A stretch of DNA of 64,000 nucleotides from Arthrobacter globiformis (GCF_030815865.1 NZ_JAUSXI010000001.1:1860001-1924000); one strand, 5' to 3'; numbered from the stretch's first letter, positions 16,372 to 25,397 are shown. Translations and numbers: made by a program. The notes: generated by a model from the letters alone, not told the origin.

Positions 16372-17227
16372 CACTTGGGGTGTTCCCCTCCGGGGCCGCT
16401 GTTGTTCGGGAAGTACGACGGCGGTCCCTTGCCAGATCGGTCGCATCGAGCCTTTGGCGTTCCGCCTCGGACATTGCGCCGCCCCCGAGATCCGCCGGCA
16501 GCCACCAGTCGCCCGGCCGCGCCGCTACGGGGAAGCTGGCGATGGCGGCGTCGATTCCCGCCTGGAGCGTCCTGCGGAGCCGCGCCGTTTCGGCGTCGGC
16601 ATCGATGCCCGTGGCCAGATGGACGGGCTCACCGATGTGCACGCGGACCGGTGCGCGCCGGACGCGGTGCAGCGGAAGGCCGTTGCCGCGGGTCAGGATC
16701 CGGTGGGCACCCCAGACGGATACCGGAATGAGCGGCACTCCCGCCTCAGCCGCCATCCTCACGGCCCCGGTCTTGCATTCGCGGACCCTGAAGCTGCGGC
16801 TGACCCCTGCCTCGGGCAGAACAGCCAAGTATTCACCGGCGCGGAGCCTGGCCACAGCGTCGTCGTAGGCCGTAGTTCCGGAACCGTAGCCCACCACCAC
16901 CTGGCCCGCTGCGCTGATGAAAGGGCCCGCCAGCCAGTGGTCTGCGGCTCCCTGATGGATCATGAACCGCAGCTGCCCGCGGTTGTGGGCCCAGAACACA
17001 AGCTCGGCGGCCGCGAAGTCCAGATAGCCGAAGTGGGTAATGGCGACGACGGCACCGTGGCCCGGCAGTACCATCCTTGCCGCCTTGTTGCCGGTGTCTG
17101 TTTCCCCGTCAGGCAGGTTTTCCTGCCCGGTCACAATCAGGCGGATCCGGAACAGCCACCGCAGGAATAGCCCTGCCCGCACGAGGAGGCGGTAGAAGCG
17201 GTCGCTGGCAGCGGGGGTCCAGGACAT
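16367..17227 (-). CDS. plsC: 1-acyl-sn-glycerol-3-phosphate acyltransferase family protein
   Basis: A 286-residue PlsC-type acyltransferase that would transfer a fatty acyl group to lysophosphatidate or a similar acceptor at the membrane. The catalytic HX4D motif is HFGYLD (His65, Asp70). Block III appears as LPEAGVSRSFRV near residue 150 and block IV as VPLIPVSVWG near 180. The N-terminal hydrophobic stretch (LLVRAGLFLRWLFRIRLIV) could bind the membrane. AGGA lies 6 nt before the ATG. The acceptor is not proved. Confidence 0.85.
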   Translation of the reverse strand: MSWTPAASDRFYRLLVRAGLFLRWLFRIRLIVTGQENLPDGETDTGNKAARMVLPGHGAVVAITHFGYLDFAAAELVFWAHNRGQLRFMIHQGAADHWLAGPFISAAGQVVVGYGSGTTAYDDAVARLRAGEYLAVLPEAGVSRSFRVRECKTGAVRMAAEAGVPLIPVSVWGAHRILTRGNGLPLHRVRRAPVRVHIGEPVHLATGIDADAETARLRRTLQAGIDAAIASFPVAARPGDWWLPADLGGGAMSEAERQRLDATDLARDRRRTSRTTAAPEGNTPSE

Positions 17228-17244
17228 GGGGTTCCTGCCGCCCT

Positions 17245-17436
17245 TCAGTGGCTGCGCCGGGGCGGCCAGGGGATGAAGCCGCTGGTGGACTGCATGTATT
17301 CACCGTAGTCGGGGCGGCCGGACATGGCCTGCTCCATGAGTGGCTTTCCGGTCTTGGCGGTCGCCGTCCAGATCATCAGTGCAGGGGAGCGGATGGTCAG
17401 GACGCCGGGCCACGAGTCCGCAGCCGCCTCACGACT
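17245..17436 (-). pseudogene. Relic of a DUF1295 membrane protein (C-terminal end only)
   Basis: The minus strand encodes SPALMIWTATAKTGKPLMEQ, then RPDYGEYMQSTSGFIPWPPR to a TGA at 17245. This is the typical ending of DUF1295/steroid 5-alpha-reductase-like membrane proteins, normally about 250-270 residues. Only about the last 60 residues remain. Upstream the frame becomes unrelated sequence and the next gene ends at 17468, leaving no room for the rest. I read it as a deletion relic. Confidence 0.7.
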
Positions 17437-17467
17437 GCCCGTTACAGCCTTCATAAGACACCAACTG

Positions 17468-18229
17468 CTAGAGGACAACGGGCAGTGCCTCGCCGGACGG
17501 GGGCAGCACCCTGTCCAGGGCTGCGGCGGACGCAGAGGACCCTGCCTCGGAAACTCCGGACTGTTCCAGGAAGGCCTTCATCAGGAACCCGGTGGCCAGC
17601 CTGTGCCACAGCCGGACCCGCCGGAACATGAAGTGCCCGGCCCCGCGGAGTGAGACGTACCGCATCTCCGCCGCTCCCGGCGCCGCGCGCCGCGCGAACC
17701 GCAGCGATGCCGCCGGACTCGTCCACCGGTCCTCGTCCCCGTGCACGATGAGGACTTTCCGTCCGGCCACTGGAGTTGCGGGAGTGGCCTCGTCGAGCCA
17801 CGGAGCCAGCGCCACCACGGCGTCGACGCCCGGTTCGTCCGCCGCGCAGATGGCGGTGAGGCCGCCCATCGAATGCCCCAGCAGGTAGACGGGCACGCCG
17901 GGGTGCTCCGCGCGGATTTTGGCCAGCGCCCAACGCGCATCCTTTAGCGGGGTCATGTCCTCGCCGTTCCAGCCGCGCACGCTGTTCCGCAGGATCCAGA
18001 CCTCCAGGCCGTGCTTTTTTCCGGCACCGTGCAGGTGTCGGGCGAACGGCACCATCCGCGCCGGGCTCAAGTGCCGGGCCTGGACGGGCTCAAAGCTGCG
18101 CGACTTGCCGCCATGCAGCACCAGGGCCACACCGCGGGTGGTACCGGATGGGGCCAGAACCGTCAGCACCGCTTCGTGGTCAGTTCGGCGTTGGCTCACT
18201 GCCTCATCCTCCGACACTTCGTCGTTCAT
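17468..18229 (-). CDS. Alpha/beta hydrolase
   Basis: A 253-residue serine hydrolase fold protein: ALVLHGGKSRSF near residue 37 (oxyanion region), YLLGHSMGGLTA with the nucleophile near 120, VHGDEDRWTSP with the acid near 166, and GAGHFMF with the His near 203. No signal peptide is present. Substrate cannot be inferred. The C-terminal 30 residues are Ser/Ala-rich. The ATG at 18229 lacks a good ribosome-binding site. It faces away from the YibE/F gene across 53 nt. Confidence 0.83.
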   Translation of the reverse strand: MNDEVSEDEAVSQRRTDHEAVLTVLAPSGTTRGVALVLHGGKSRSFEPVQARHLSPARMVPFARHLHGAGKKHGLEVWILRNSVRGWNGEDMTPLKDARWALAKIRAEHPGVPVYLLGHSMGGLTAICAADEPGVDAVVALAPWLDEATPATPVAGRKVLIVHGDEDRWTSPAASLRFARRAAPGAAEMRYVSLRGAGHFMFRRVRLWHRLATGFLMKAFLEQSGVSEAGSSASAAALDRVLPPSGEALPVVL

Positions 18230-18282
18230 TTATCAACCCTATGGCGGCCGCCGTAGAGTTCAAGCATGAGGTTTAGCTGCTG

Positions 18283-19767
18283 ATGGGTGCAGGTCACTCC
18301 CACGGTCACACAGGGCATTCGGAGCCAACCGCTGAAGCGATGGCCGCCCGCAGGAAAGCAAACAGGATTCTGGCTGCGGTGCTAATCCCGCTGACCCTGC
18401 TGACCCTTGCGGCCATGGCGGCTCTCTGGCCCTCGGGCAGCAAGGAAGGCCTGACCCTGGCTAACCCGTATGCCGCAGCTCCGGGCGTCACTTTCGACAC
18501 CGGGCGGATCCAGCGCGTCGTCACCGAGAGCTGCACGCAGGCGTCGTCAGCCGGAGAGAGCCCAGGCGGAGACACGACGGGCCAAGACGGCACGGCCCAG
18601 GGCAACACAGACGGCGGCTCGCAGTGCACCTTCGCGTTCACCGAGCCGGACAAGGGCGGCAACCCGGTCAAGGTGGTGATCAACCCGGACATCGCCAAGT
18701 CGCACGGCGTCAAAGTGGGCGACAACATCCGCTACCTGAACCTGTCCCACGCCCAGGCGGCTGCCACCGGCGCCGATGCTCCGGCGGCCCAGGGGTCGCC
18801 GTCGTACATCTTTGTGGACTTTGTCCGCACCATGCCGATCATCCTGCTGGCCATCCTCTACGCCGTCGTGGTGGTGGCTGTGGCGCGCTGGCGCGGGCTG
18901 CGCGCCCTGATTGGCCTCGTCGGCGCCTACTTTGTGCTGGGCAGCTTCATGCTCCCGGGCCTCGTGGAGGGCAAGCCGCCGCTCCTGCTGGCCCTGGTCG
19001 GCTCGACGGTGATCATGATCGGGGTGTTGTACTTCGCGCACGGATTCTCGGCGCGGACCTCGACGGCGCTGCTCGGCACCATTTTCGGGCTGGGCATCAC
19101 CGCATTGCTCGCGGCCTGGGCCACTGACGCGGCGAATCTCGCGGGCGTGGGAAGCCACGACGCCGCCACGCTGACGAACATTTCGGGCAGCATCTCCATC
19201 TCCGGCATCATCCTGTGCGGCCTCATCATCTCCGGGCTCGGCGTGCTGAACGACGTCACCATCACCCAGTCCTCCGCGGTGTGGGAACTGTATGAACTCG
19301 CTCCCAACACGAGTGCGCGGAAGCTGTTCTCTTCGGCCATGCGGATCGGCCGCGACCACATCGCCTCCACCGTCTACACCATTGCGTTCGCCTACGCGGG
19401 CGCTGCCCTGCCCATCCTCATCATCGTGATGCTCTACAACCGTCCGCTGGGGGAGGCGCTGACCAGCGCCGAACTGTCCGAGGAGGTCATCCGCACGCTG
19501 GTCGGCTCCATCGGCCTGGTCCTGGCGATTCCGGTCACCACGCTGATCGCCGTGCTCGTGGTCAAGGCCACCGGCGTCCGGTCGGCTGAACTGCCCCGCC
19601 CGTCGGACGCTGGTTCCCACCCGGGCGGCCAGGCCGCCATAACGGCCGACGACGTCGACGACACCGGCGCGCTCGCGGCGGCCGCGGCGGTGGCTGGCCG
19701 GGAACGTGCCGAAGCCGACGCGCCGCCGGCGACCCGGCGGGGACGGCGTGCCGCGCCGCGTGAATGA
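18283..19767 (+). CDS. YibE/F-family multi-pass membrane protein
   Basis: A 494-residue YibE/F protein: a His-rich N-terminus (GHSHGHTGH), one TM helix, an extracellular segment of about 100 residues (including a Gly/Thr/Ser-rich part near 90-110), then seven or more TM helices with SGLGVLNDVTITQSSAVWEL, the strongest family motif, near residue 315. The C-terminus is charged and probably cytoplasmic. Function of the family is unknown; export roles have been suggested. A weak GAGG lies 11 nt before the ATG. Confidence 0.85.
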   Translation: MGAGHSHGHTGHSEPTAEAMAARRKANRILAAVLIPLTLLTLAAMAALWPSGSKEGLTLANPYAAAPGVTFDTGRIQRVVTESCTQASSAGESPGGDTTGQDGTAQGNTDGGSQCTFAFTEPDKGGNPVKVVINPDIAKSHGVKVGDNIRYLNLSHAQAAATGADAPAAQGSPSYIFVDFVRTMPIILLAILYAVVVVAVARWRGLRALIGLVGAYFVLGSFMLPGLVEGKPPLLLALVGSTVIMIGVLYFAHGFSARTSTALLGTIFGLGITALLAAWATDAANLAGVGSHDAATLTNISGSISISGIILCGLIISGLGVLNDVTITQSSAVWELYELAPNTSARKLFSSAMRIGRDHIASTVYTIAFAYAGAALPILIIVMLYNRPLGEALTSAELSEEVIRTLVGSIGLVLAIPVTTLIAVLVVKATGVRSAELPRPSDAGSHPGGQAAITADDVDDTGALAAAAAVAGRERAEADAPPATRRGRRAAPRE

Positions 19768-19891
19768 GTACAGCGGGATTGGGCAGAGCGGGATCACGCG
19801 CAGAGGGATTAAATATCGCGGGACTGAGTGCCGGCGTCGGCATCCCACCCGGAATTCTGCCCGATTTGCCCGACTTTGAGACAATGGACGG

Positions 19892-21073
19892 GTGACTGTT
19901 GTAGCAACGCCTCCCGCCCCCCGGCTGGAACTTCCGCCGCTGAAACTCGGCCCCATCACCGTGCACACCCCGGTGGTGCTCGCCCCCATGGCCGGAATCA
20001 CCAACACCGCCTTCCGCAGGCTCTGCCGTGAATACGGCGGCGGCCTGTACGTGGCGGAGATGGTCACCTCCCGCGCACTTGTGGAGCGCACGCCTGAATC
20101 GCTGCGCATCATCTCCCACGACGACGACGAGAAAGTCCGGTCCGTCCAGCTCTACGGCGTGGACCCGGTGACCGTGGGTGCTGCCGTCCGCATGCTGGTG
20201 GAGGAGGACCGGGCGGACCACATCGACCTCAACTTCGGCTGCCCCGTGCCCAAGGTCACCCGGCGCGGCGGCGGTTCGGCCCTGCCCTGGAAGATTGACC
20301 TCTTCACGGCCATCGTGCAGACCGCAGTGAAGGAGGCGTCCAAGGGCGGCATCCCGCTCACCATCAAGATGCGCAAGGGCATCGACGATGACCACCTGAC
20401 CTACCTCGACGCCGGCCGGATCGCGCGCGATTCCGGGGTTTCCGCCGTCGCCCTGCACGGCCGCACGGCGGCGCAGTTCTACTCCGGCCAGGCGGACTGG
20501 TCCGCCATCGCCCGCCTGCGCGAGACCCTTCCGGACATTCCGGTGCTGGGCAACGGCGACATCTGGTCTGCCGAGGATGCCGTCCGCATGGTCCGCGAAA
20601 CCGGAGTCGACGGCGTAGTTATCGGCCGCGGGTGCCAGGGGCGGCCCTGGCTGTTCGGCGACCTGCAGGCAGCGTTCGAAGGCAGCGACCAGCGGCACCG
20701 TCCCGGCCTGCGCGAGGTGGCCGAGGGCGTCTACCGGCATGCCGAACTCATGGTCGAAACCTTTGGCAACGACGAATACAAGGCGCTGCGGGAGATCCGC
20801 AAGCACATGGCCTGGTACTTCAAGGGCTACGTGGTGGGCAGCGAACTGCGGACGAAACTGGCCACCGTGCCCACGCTCGAAGTGCTCCGCGAACTGCTGG
20901 ACCAGCTGGACACGGACCTGCCGTATCCCGGCGTCGATTCCGAAGGGCCCCGGGGGCGGGCGGGTTCACCCAAGAAACCGGCCCTGCCCAAGGACTGGCT
21001 GCTCAGCCGCCAGCTGAACGAGGACCAGTCGCGGGACATCGCCGCGGCGGAACTGGATGTGTCCGGTGGCTGA
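19892..21073 (+). CDS. dusB: tRNA-dihydrouridine synthase
   Basis: Reduces specific uridines in tRNA to dihydrouridine using FMN and NADPH. The 393-residue TIM-barrel protein shows VLAPMAGITNTAFRRLC, the catalytic cysteine in LNFGCPVPKVTRRGGGSAL, IKMRKG near residue 165, ALHGRTAAQFYSG and GNGDIW for FMN binding. GTG 19892 has no ribosome-binding site and follows the probable promoter closely, so leaderless translation is possible. The C-terminus overlaps dgt by 17 nt, a translationally coupled pair. Confidence 0.94.
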   Translation: MTVVATPPAPRLELPPLKLGPITVHTPVVLAPMAGITNTAFRRLCREYGGGLYVAEMVTSRALVERTPESLRIISHDDDEKVRSVQLYGVDPVTVGAAVRMLVEEDRADHIDLNFGCPVPKVTRRGGGSALPWKIDLFTAIVQTAVKEASKGGIPLTIKMRKGIDDDHLTYLDAGRIARDSGVSAVALHGRTAAQFYSGQADWSAIARLRETLPDIPVLGNGDIWSAEDAVRMVRETGVDGVVIGRGCQGRPWLFGDLQAAFEGSDQRHRPGLREVAEGVYRHAELMVETFGNDEYKALREIRKHMAWYFKGYVVGSELRTKLATVPTLEVLRELLDQLDTDLPYPGVDSEGPRGRAGSPKKPALPKDWLLSRQLNEDQSRDIAAAELDVSGG

Positions 21074-22370
21074 AAGCCGGTTGGCGGAAGCCCGCACCAC
21101 CCCGCAGGCGCTGCCGGGCTATGAAGCCCGCGATACCGCCCGGTGGGTGGAGGAGCCGCCCAAGAGCACGTACCGCTCCGACTTCGAGCGCGACCGCGCT
21201 CGTGTGCTGCACTCCTCGGCGCTGCGCAGGCTCGGCGCTAAGACGCAGGTGGTGGCCCCGGACACCGACGACTTTGTCCGCACCCGGCTGACGCACAGCC
21301 TCGAAGTGGCGCAGGTGGGCCGGGAACTGGGCCGCGCCCTCGGTTGCGACCCCGATGTGGTGGACACCGCCTGCCTCAGCCATGACCTCGGCCACCCGCC
21401 GTTCGGGCACAACGGTGAATCGGCACTCAATGAGATGGCCCACGCGATCGGCGGGTTCGAGGGCAACGCCCAGACCCTGCGGCTGCTCACCCGTCTGGAA
21501 CCGAAGGTGCTCGACCCGGAAGGCAGGCCAGCCGGCCTGAACCTCACCCGGGCCAGCCTTGACGCGGCCGCGAAGTACCCGTGGTCCGCCCTGGACGCCC
21601 CCGTGATCCACGGCCAGCGGACCAGCAAGTTCGGCGCGTATGAGGACGACCTGCCCATCTTCAACTGGATCCGGGAAGGCGCCCCGGAACGGAGGTCCTG
21701 CCTCGAAGCGCAGGTCATGGACCTGGCAGACGACATCTCGTACTCCGTGCACGACGTTGAGGACGCGATCGTGGCCGGGCACTTCCAGCTGCGGTGGATG
21801 GACAACCCGGACCACAGGGCGCGCGTAGTGGGCTACGCCAAGCAGTGGTACCTGCCGCACAACGATCCTGCCGCCATCGATGCGGCCCTCGCCCGGCTGG
21901 AAGCCACCGATGTCTGGGTGCGCGAGGCGGACGGCAGCCGCAAGTCGATGGCGGCGCTGAAGGACATGACCAGCCAGCTCATCGGCAGGTTCTGCCAGAG
22001 CGCGTTGGAAACCACCCGTGCCGTCTATGGCCCGGCGAACCTGACCCGCTACAACGCCGAGCTCATGGTCCCGGACGAGACCGTCCTGGAGATCGCGGTG
22101 ATGAAGGGCCTGGCCACCACGTTCGTGATGACCACGGACCACCGGCAGCCCATCTACGAGCGCCAGCGCGAGGTGCTCCACGCCCTGGTGACGGCGCTTA
22201 AGGCCTCCGGTGACCGGCACCTTGAGCCCATGTTCGCTGCGGACTGGCGCGAAGCAGCCGACGACGCCGCCCGGCTCCGGGTGGTCATCGACCAGGTGGC
22301 ATCGCTGACGGACGGCTCCGCGCTGGCTATGTACGAACGGCTCGTGGGCAGCCTGCCGTCCCTGTGGTGA
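21057..22370 (+). CDS. dgt: dNTP triphosphohydrolase (dGTPase-like)
   Basis: Hydrolyses deoxynucleoside triphosphates to the nucleoside and triphosphate. The 437-residue HD-domain protein carries the metal ligands in TRLTHSLEVAQVGR and CLSHDLGHPPFGHNGE and a later Asp in MDLADDISYSVHDVEDAI. ATG 21057 lies inside the dusB end with GGAA upstream; GTG 21066 is an alternative three codons in. The order dusB-dgt-dnaG is a common actinobacterial arrangement. Confidence 0.93.
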   Translation: MCPVAESRLAEARTTPQALPGYEARDTARWVEEPPKSTYRSDFERDRARVLHSSALRRLGAKTQVVAPDTDDFVRTRLTHSLEVAQVGRELGRALGCDPDVVDTACLSHDLGHPPFGHNGESALNEMAHAIGGFEGNAQTLRLLTRLEPKVLDPEGRPAGLNLTRASLDAAAKYPWSALDAPVIHGQRTSKFGAYEDDLPIFNWIREGAPERRSCLEAQVMDLADDISYSVHDVEDAIVAGHFQLRWMDNPDHRARVVGYAKQWYLPHNDPAAIDAALARLEATDVWVREADGSRKSMAALKDMTSQLIGRFCQSALETTRAVYGPANLTRYNAELMVPDETVLEIAVMKGLATTFVMTTDHRQPIYERQREVLHALVTALKASGDRHLEPMFAADWREAADDAARLRVVIDQVASLTDGSALAMYERLVGSLPSLW

Positions 22371-22443
22371 GATTGGACGCACCAGTCCACATAAGGCCCG
22401 GAAGCGCTGCCCGAGGCAGTGCGCCAGAGACTAGGATTGCTTC

Positions 22444-24423
22444 GTGGCTGGGCTGATTAAACGGGAAGACATCGATGAAGTCCGCCAGCGCACGGACATC
22501 AAGGAAGTCGTCGACGGCTACGTCACGCTCAAGGGCGCCGGCCTCGGCTCCTACAAAGGCCTGTGCCCCTTCCACGACGAGCGCTCGCCGTCGTTCACCG
22601 TCCGCCCGCAGGTAGGCCGTTACCACTGCTTCGGCTGCGGCGAGGACGGCGATGTCATCTCCTTCGTGCAGAAGCTGGACCACACCTCCTTCCATGAGGC
22701 CGTGGAGAAGCTGGCCGCGCGGATCGGGTACGAGCTCCGCTACGAGGACGGCGGCACCGGTCCCAGTCGCGAGGAAGTCGGCAAGCGCCAGCGGCTCCTC
22801 GACGCCCACAAGATCGCTGACGAGTTCTTCCGCGCCCAGCTGCTGACAGCCGGTGCCGCCGAGGGCCGGAAGTTCCTGCAGCAGCGGGGCTTCGACCGGG
22901 CAGCAGCCGACCACTTCGGCGTCGGCTACGCACCCCAAGGCTGGGACGCGCTGCTTAAACACCTGCGCGGCCGGGGCTTCACCGATCCGGAACTGAAGCT
23001 CACCGGGATGTTCTCCGAAGGCAACCGGGGCATCTACGACCGCTTCCGGGGCCGCCTGATCTGGCCCATCCGGGACATCGCCGGCGACACCATCGGCTTC
23101 GGCGCCCGCAAGCTCTACGAGGACGACCAGGGCCCCAAGTACCTCAACACCCCGGAAACCACGCTCTACAAGAAGTCCCAGGTGCTGTACGGGATTGACC
23201 TTGCCAAGCGGAACATCGCCAAGGACCGGCAGCTGGTGGTGGTGGAGGGCTACACGGACGTCATGGCCTGCCACCTTGCCGGAATTCCGACGGCGGTTGC
23301 CACCTGCGGTACGGCGTTCGCCGCCAACCACATCAAGATTGCCCGCCGCCTGCTCTCCGACGACGGCACCGGGGGAGAGGTCATCTTCACCTTCGACGGC
23401 GATGCCGCCGGCCAGAAGGCGGCCCTGCGGGCCTTTGAAGAGGACCAGCGCTTCGTGGCCCAGACCTACGTGGCCGTCGAACCCACCGGTGCCGACCCCT
23501 GCGACCTCCGCCAGATGCGAGGTGACGCCGCCGTCCGCGACCTTATCGCCTCCCGGCGGCCGCTCTTCGAATTCGCCATCCGCGCCACCTTGCGGCGGCA
23601 CAACCTGGACACCGTAGAGGGACGGGTCGCCGCGCTGCGAGAGTCCGCCCCCGTGGTGGCCCAGATCCGCGACGCCGGGCTCCGGCCTGGCTACGCCCGG
23701 GAACTGGCCGGGTGGCTGGGAATGCCCATCGAGGACGTCACAAGGGCTGTGGGGGCGGCCGCGAAGCGCGGGGCAGCACCCGGTGCCCAGGCGCCTGGGC
23801 CGCACGCTCCCGGCGCACCGGCGGGCGGACCGCAAGCCAGCGGGGCCGGCCGATCCAACAGTGCCGGATTCAACTCAGCCCCGGGGAACGGCAACAACGT
23901 GCCCGGCGTAGCGGCGCTCCCGCCGTCGGGCGTCCTTCCATCCTTCCACCGTCCCGACCCCCGCGACCCGGTGGCGTCCATGGAGCGGCAGGCCCTCGAG
24001 GTGGCGCTGCAGGAACCGGCAATGCTGGGTGGTGCGGCCTGGGAGCGGTTCGCGACAGCCCGGTTCGCCACGCCCGCCTACCAGGCCATCCACGACGCCA
24101 TCCGCGCCACGGCTCCAGGCTTCTCCGGCGATGCCGTGCAGTGGGTGGAAGCGTTGCGCCAGGAGGTTCCCGAGCCGCTGCAGCCACTGGTTTCGGAGCT
24201 CGCCGTGGTTCCGCTGCCTGCGAACACCGCTGAAGCAGTGCAGAAGTACTGCCGGGACATCCTCGCCAGGCTGTTCGAGCTGCAGATCACCCGGGTGAAG
24301 GCAGACAAGCTGGGGCAGTTGCAACGGCTCGATGCCGGCGCCCATCCCGAGGAGTTCCAGCAGCTGAACCGGGAACTCATGATGCTCGAAATGGAGCGCC
24401 GGTCGCTGCGCTCCGATGCCTAG
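22444..24423 (+). CDS. dnaG: DNA primase
   Basis: Synthesises RNA primers for replication. The 659-residue protein has a zinc-binding domain (Cys41, His44, Cys62, Cys65 in CPFHDERSPSF and RYHCFGCG), an RNA-polymerase core, and a Toprim domain with Glu268 in VVVEGYTDVM and the acidic FDGDAAGQKA near residue 320. A Pro/Gly/Ala-rich linker spans about 440-500 before the C-terminal helicase-binding domain. The start is GTG 22444. It follows dgt by 73 nt. Confidence 0.96.
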   Translation: MAGLIKREDIDEVRQRTDIKEVVDGYVTLKGAGLGSYKGLCPFHDERSPSFTVRPQVGRYHCFGCGEDGDVISFVQKLDHTSFHEAVEKLAARIGYELRYEDGGTGPSREEVGKRQRLLDAHKIADEFFRAQLLTAGAAEGRKFLQQRGFDRAAADHFGVGYAPQGWDALLKHLRGRGFTDPELKLTGMFSEGNRGIYDRFRGRLIWPIRDIAGDTIGFGARKLYEDDQGPKYLNTPETTLYKKSQVLYGIDLAKRNIAKDRQLVVVEGYTDVMACHLAGIPTAVATCGTAFAANHIKIARRLLSDDGTGGEVIFTFDGDAAGQKAALRAFEEDQRFVAQTYVAVEPTGADPCDLRQMRGDAAVRDLIASRRPLFEFAIRATLRRHNLDTVEGRVAALRESAPVVAQIRDAGLRPGYARELAGWLGMPIEDVTRAVGAAAKRGAAPGAQAPGPHAPGAPAGGPQASGAGRSNSAGFNSAPGNGNNVPGVAALPPSGVLPSFHRPDPRDPVASMERQALEVALQEPAMLGGAAWERFATARFATPAYQAIHDAIRATAPGFSGDAVQWVEALRQEVPEPLQPLVSELAVVPLPANTAEAVQKYCRDILARLFELQITRVKADKLGQLQRLDAGAHPEEFQQLNRELMMLEMERRSLRSDA

Positions 24424-24512
24424 GTTGCGCCTGCCAGCGCCTCCAGGCCGGGCCGCCAGGGCCGGGTCGCCGGGACAGCAAAAACGCCGATTTCGTTTCC
24501 GGGCCGGGTATT

Positions 24513-24521
24513 TGCTAGGCT
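24513..24521 (+). promoter_or_regulatory. Extended -10 promoter of first tRNA-Asn
   Basis: TGC-TAGGCT sits 15 nt before the tRNA. The same TGC-TAnnnT form and spacing precede the second tRNA-Asn (24710), and the form recurs before the CAU tRNA (30853). Confidence 0.55.
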
Positions 24522-24535
24522 AGTACCCGCTTCAT

Positions 24536-24608
24536 TCCTCCTTAGCTCAATTGGCAGAGCATTCGACTGTTAATCGAAGGGTTGCTGGTTCAAGTCCAGC
24601 AGGAGGAG
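24536..24608 (+). tRNA. tRNA-Asn (GTT), copy 1
   Basis: A 73-nt cloverleaf: acceptor TCCTCCT/AGGAGGA, D-arm GCTC..GAGC, anticodon arm TTCGA-CTGTTAA-TCGAA with anticodon GTT, T-arm GCTGG-TTCAAGT-CCAGC, discriminator G. CCA is not encoded. Identical to the copy at 24733-24805. Confidence 0.97.
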
Positions 24609-24614
24609 CGTACA

Positions 24615-24649
24615 GTCCCCGTTCCGGGTTCCGGAACGGGGACCTTTTT
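24615..24649 (+). terminator. Intrinsic terminator after tRNA-Asn copy 1
   Basis: GTCCCCGTTCCGG and CCGGAACGGGGAC form a perfect 13-bp stem with a GTT loop, followed by CTTTTT. Confidence 0.93.
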
Positions 24650-24666
24650 ATACCCCGGAGGGGTAT
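24650..24666 (+). promoter_or_regulatory. Palindrome ATACCCC-GGA-GGGGTAT
   Basis: A perfect 7-bp inverted repeat just after the first tRNA terminator. The form ATACCCC-N3-GGGGTAT resembles operators of the CsoR/RcnR/CstR repressor family. No metal or sulfur gene is nearby, so it may be an orphan site or chance. Confidence 0.35.
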
Positions 24667-24709
24667 TTGTGCCAGTGCTGGCGCCGATTTCCCTTTGCGG
24701 CAGAACCTT

Positions 24710-24718
24710 TGCTAATGT
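24710..24718 (+). promoter_or_regulatory. Extended -10 promoter of second tRNA-Asn
   Basis: TGC-TAATGT, 15 nt before the tRNA, the same spacing as copy 1. CGCCGATTTC also recurs 31 nt upstream of both -10 elements (24485 and 24682), so the promoter was duplicated with the gene. Confidence 0.55.
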
Positions 24719-24732
24719 CATACCTGCTTCAT

Positions 24733-24805
24733 TCCTCCTTAGCTCAATTGGCAGAGCATTCGACTGTTAATCGAAGGGTTGCTGGTTCAAGTCCAGCAGG
24801 AGGAG
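24733..24805 (+). tRNA. tRNA-Asn (GTT), copy 2
   Basis: Identical in all 73 bases to copy 1, with the same GCTTCAT immediately upstream. It is a tandem duplication with a period of 197 bp. Confidence 0.97.
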
Positions 24806-24811
24806 CGCACA

Positions 24812-24851
24812 GTCCCGCGGTTGGCCCCAGAGCCGGCCGCGGGACTTTTTT
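24812..24851 (+). terminator. Intrinsic terminator after tRNA-Asn copy 2
   Basis: GTCCCGCGG-TT-GGC pairs with GCC-GG-CCGCGGGAC, followed by six T. Its sequence differs from the first terminator, so the duplication did not extend this far or has diverged. Confidence 0.9.
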
Positions 24852-24910
24852 GTGTCGTCAGTGCGGTGCCAGACTTCGCGGTGTCAGCTTCGGTATCAGA
24901 CGAAGCGGCG

Positions 24911-25318
24911 TCACACGAAATCCATCTCCACCTGGAGGAAGCGCTCTGCCTCGGCTATGGCGGCTTCAAACGCTTCCCGCTCCGTGGGGGACTTCCGCGG
25001 CTCGCGGGGGTGCCATTCGTGGGGCGAGGAGTGCACGCGCGTGAAGCCGCCGTTGGGCGGGGCATAGAAGATGCCGAACCGCTGGACGGGCCATTCGGGA
25101 GAGGTTTCGGGGGCCACCAGCAGGGCAGCATTGAAAGCCGGGTTGAACCACTGGGCTATGGGCCGGCGCCGGTCCTCGGTGAAAAGTCCCGCCGCATAGA
25201 GCGCCGCCGACTGCGCACTGGTCTGTGTGCACAGCCGGTCCCACCACAACGGCAGAATGCCGGAGTCGCACCGCTGCCACGTGGCCGGAAGCGGGGGGTG
25301 ATCCTGCCAGTGGGGCAC
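24911..25318 (-). CDS. Hypothetical protein
   Basis: A 135-residue soluble-looking protein starting at GTG 25318. It is rich in Trp and Pro (LPLWWDRL, QWFNPAFNAALLVAPETSPEW) and ends in a helix (EREAFEAAIAEAERFLQVEMDFV). No domain is recognised. The even codon use and absence of a better frame support it as real. Unusual for a free protein is the high aromatic content without a signal peptide. Confidence 0.6.
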   Translation of the reverse strand: MPHWQDHPPLPATWQRCDSGILPLWWDRLCTQTSAQSAALYAAGLFTEDRRRPIAQWFNPAFNAALLVAPETSPEWPVQRFGIFYAPPNGGFTRVHSSPHEWHPREPRKSPTEREAFEAAIAEAERFLQVEMDFV

Positions 25319-25397
25319 GTAACAACTTTATCGCGCAGGTACCCCAGCGAACAGATGGCCCGGCGTCGATCGCCCCGGCCTGGAGGTACGGCGCGGC

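Noticed and set aside
24536..24805. Identical tRNA pair as direct repeats of an integrated element
   Set aside because: Only ~125 bp without genes lies between the copies, and each has its own promoter and terminator, so simple tandem duplication is preferred.
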